Positions 5,141-6,711 of a DNA stretch of 6,711 nt are shown one piece after another. Under the pieces are notes generated by a model. It had not been told where the DNA came from. It ran no database searches and saw only the letters and a program-made list of their open reading frames with translations. Origin of the DNA: Pseudomonadota bacterium (GTDB taxonomy: Bacteria > Pseudomonadota > Alphaproteobacteria > Rhizobiales > Beijerinckiaceae); the NCBI GenBank assembly GCA_023426505.1, contig JAFAAP010000232.1, positions 1 to 6,711 of the forward strand, in the 5' to 3' direction. The stretch's first letter is position 1. Each line of letters opens with the position of its first letter. The position numbers and the translations under genes were made by a program.

Positions 5141-5157
5141 GCGGTTTGCCGCCTCAA

Positions 5158-5180
5158 GGCGTCCATGCTACCCGGACGCC
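5158..5180. repeat. Inverted repeat GGCGTCC-N9-GGACGCC upstream of the ABC exporter
   Basis: The two 7-bp arms (5158-5164 and 5174-5180) are perfect and end 6 bp before the exporter's GGAG. A third copy of GGCGTCC is at 5083-5089, in the leader of the VUT gene. The repeat could be an operator or a 5'-leader hairpin. A weak promoter pair (TTGCCG 5146-5151, TACCCG 5169-5174, 17 bp apart) would overlap it. Confidence 0.4.
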
Positions 5181-5198
5181 AATTCTGGAGCGAGAGAA

Positions 5199-6711
5199 AT
5201 GGCCCGCAAAAGCCTCCTCAGAGGCGACACCCTGCCGCTGATCCGCCGCCTGTGGCGGGACTGGATGCGTCCGCACGCCAAGGTGCTGATGCTCGTCCTC
5301 GTCCTGGTAGCCCTGGTGTCGGGCGCGACCGGGCTCTATCCGGTGCTGATCAAGGCCGCCTTCGACGCCTTCGCGGCCCGGGATGCGACCGCGATCCTGC
5401 TCGCGCCGCTCTTCGTGGTCGCCGTCACGTCCGTGAAGGGCTTCTCGCTCCTGGCGCTCACCATCCTGACCAACCGGGTGGTGACGAAGATCGAGGCCGA
5501 CATGCAGACGGCCCTCTACGGCCACATGATCGACGCCGACATCGCCCAGATCGGCCGGGAGAGCCCGGCGGCCCTGACCCAGCGCTTCACCACCGACTTC
5601 CTGTTCATCAAGGAGGCGCTGACCCGCCTCTCCACCGTGTTCCTGCGCGAGGTGACCACGATCATCGCCCTGGTCGGCGCCATGATCTGGATCGACCCGG
5701 TCCTGACCCTGGTGGCGGGCCTCACCGTGCCGTTCATCGCCTGGCCGATCGAGAAGATCGGCCGCAAGCTCCGGCGCGTGGCGATCTCGACCCAGGAGCA
5801 GACCGGCCAGATGGCGAGCCTCATCACCGAGAGCCTCGCCGGCACCCGCATCGCCAAGACCTACAGCCTCGAGGGCTATCTCAAGGGCAAGGCCGCCGCC
5901 ACCTTCGACGAGATCCGCCGGCTCAAGATGAAGGCCGCCAATGCCCGCGGCCGGCTCGATCCGCTGCTGGAGGCCGGCGGCGGCTTCGCGGTCGCGGCCG
6001 TGCTGGTGCTGATCGGCCAGCGCATCGTGTCGGGCGGCAGCACCGTGGGCGATTTCACGGGCTTCGTCAGCGCCCTCATCCTCGCCGCGCAGCCGATCCG
6101 GGCGCTCGGCAACCTCAACGCCATCGTGCAGGAGGCGGCCGCCGCCCTGCAGCGCACCTTCGACGTCATGGACGAGGCGCCGCAGATCACCGACCGGCCG
6201 GGTGCGACGCCGCTGGTGGTCAAGGGCGGCGAGATCCGGTTCGTCGATCTCGGCTTTTCCTATGCCAAGGACGGCGCCGCCGCCCTCGACCATATCGACC
6301 TCGTGGCCGAGGCGGGCCGCACCACGGCCCTCGTGGGCCGCTCGGGCTCGGGCAAGTCGACCCTGCTCTCCCTGGTGCCGCGCCTTTACGACGCCACGAG
6401 CGGCGCCGTGCTGATCGACGGGCAGGACGTGCGCGACGTGACCCTGGCGTCCTTGCGCTCCGCCATCGCGGTCGTGAGCCAGGAGGTGGTCCTGTTCGAC
6501 GACACGGTGCGGGCCAACATCGCCTTCGGGCGTCCTGGCGCCTCGGAGGCCGAGATCGTGGAGGCAGCCAAGGCCGCCGCCGCCCATGACTTCATCATGC
6601 GGATGCCCGACGGCTACGACACGGTGGTCGGGCCGGGCGGCGGGCGGCTTTCGGGGGGCGAGCGCCAGCGGGTCTCGCTGGCCCGCGCGTTCCTCAAGGA
6701 CGCGCCGATCC
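5199..6711 (+). CDS. ABC exporter, fused permease and ATPase (MsbA/ABCB-like), C-terminus outside the window
   Basis: The reading frame is open from the ATG at 5199 to the right edge (504 complete codons). Residues 1 to about 325 form a type IV ABC exporter transmembrane domain, with hydrophobic segments near 28-52, 66-90, 150-182 and 262-300. The nucleotide-binding domain follows: A-loop Tyr355 (FSYAKDG), Walker A GRSGSGKST (380-388, Lys386), Q-loop Gln428 (VVSQEVVLFDDTV) and signature LSGGERQRVSLARAF (484-498). Walker B, the catalytic Glu and the H-loop lie beyond the window, about 80 residues short of the usual family length. Such half-transporters act as homodimers in the inner membrane; the closest named relatives flip lipid A or export lipids and drugs, but the substrate cannot be set here. 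GGAG at 5187-5190, 8 bp before the ATG, supports the start. The gene is divergent from the VUT gene. Confidence 0.95.
   Translation, partial: MARKSLLRGDTLPLIRRLWRDWMRPHAKVLMLVLVLVALVSGATGLYPVLIKAAFDAFAARDATAILLAPLFVVAVTSVKGFSLLALTILTNRVVTKIEADMQTALYGHMIDADIAQIGRESPAALTQRFTTDFLFIKEALTRLSTVFLREVTTIIALVGAMIWIDPVLTLVAGLTVPFIAWPIEKIGRKLRRVAISTQEQTGQMASLITESLAGTRIAKTYSLEGYLKGKAAATFDEIRRLKMKAANARGRLDPLLEAGGGFAVAAVLVLIGQRIVSGGSTVGDFTGFVSALILAAQPIRALGNLNAIVQEAAAALQRTFDVMDEAPQITDRPGATPLVVKGGEIRFVDLGFSYAKDGAAALDHIDLVAEAGRTTALVGRSGSGKSTLLSLVPRLYDATSGAVLIDGQDVRDVTLASLRSAIAVVSQEVVLFDDTVRANIAFGRPGASEAEIVEAAKAAAAHDFIMRMPDGYDTVVGPGGGRLSGGERQRVSLARAFLKDAPI

Noticed and set aside
5080..5198. preQ1 riboswitch before the YhhQ-like gene
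   Set aside because: The leader lacks an evident preQ1-type stem with an A-rich tail, so only plain repeats are reported.
5154..6587. Long minus-strand open frame opposite the ABC exporter
   Set aside because: The plus-strand frame from 5199 contains Walker A, Q-loop and signature motifs in order; the antisense frame is His/Gly/Asp-rich with no family signal.
1..6711. CRISPR array, insertion sequence, toxin-antitoxin pair or defence system
   Set aside because: No spaced direct repeats, transposase, terminal inverted repeats or known defence domains were seen on either strand.

Overview
The window is very GC-rich and densely coded, with coding third positions almost all G or C. Gene content points to an alphaproteobacterium, probably of the Hyphomicrobiales (Methylobacterium/Microvirga-like). 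The main reasons are a standalone LON domain protein next to a zinc-ligand-poor Trm112-like protein, a CnoX thioredoxin with an intact WCGPC site, and a short YhhQ-like membrane protein of a type I associate with rhizobial genomes. This placement rests on remembered family resemblance, not on a search.

Layout from left to right. (1) On the minus strand, positions 845 to 1 hold a DUF429 protein whose stop codon overlaps (ATGA) the start of a PLP-dependent threonine/serine dehydratase-like gene that leaves the window. (2) Divergent from it, on the plus strand, is a CitE-like CoA-ester lyase (922-1809). (3) Converging on that gene, with stop codons 5 bp apart, is a tight four-gene minus-strand operon running from 4218 down to 1815: ProX-type prolyl-tRNA editing deacylase, CnoX-type thioredoxin-TPR chaperedoxin, standalone LON N-terminal domain protein, and Trm112-like small protein. 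A good candidate promoter lies just upstream (TTGAGC-N17-TAGAAG). (4) A plus-strand tRNA-Gly(GCC) at 4371-4445 has an encoded CCA end, a trailer hairpin and a Rho-independent terminator. (5) A VUT/YhhQ-like membrane protein, a putative queuosine-precursor transporter, lies on the minus strand (5079-4513). (6) Divergent from it, an MsbA-like ABC exporter starts at 5199 and runs off the right edge before its Walker B motif.

The four-gene operon is the part that reads as a functional group. Its members deal with mischarged tRNA, oxidised or unfolded protein, a Lon-like binding domain and a likely methyltransferase partner, which suggests a translation and protein quality-control locus. The operon's layout is seen directly; the joint role is inference. 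The tRNA gene and the putative queuosine-precursor transporter nearby are loosely related in theme (tRNA), but nothing in the sequence links them to the operon.

I see no CRISPR array, insertion sequence, integrase, phage gene or defence system. Most of the window is ordinary core genome. The less explained items are small: repeats and palindromes in the two divergent intergenic regions, a hairpin in the tRNA trailer, and a few family members lacking expected residues or partners.
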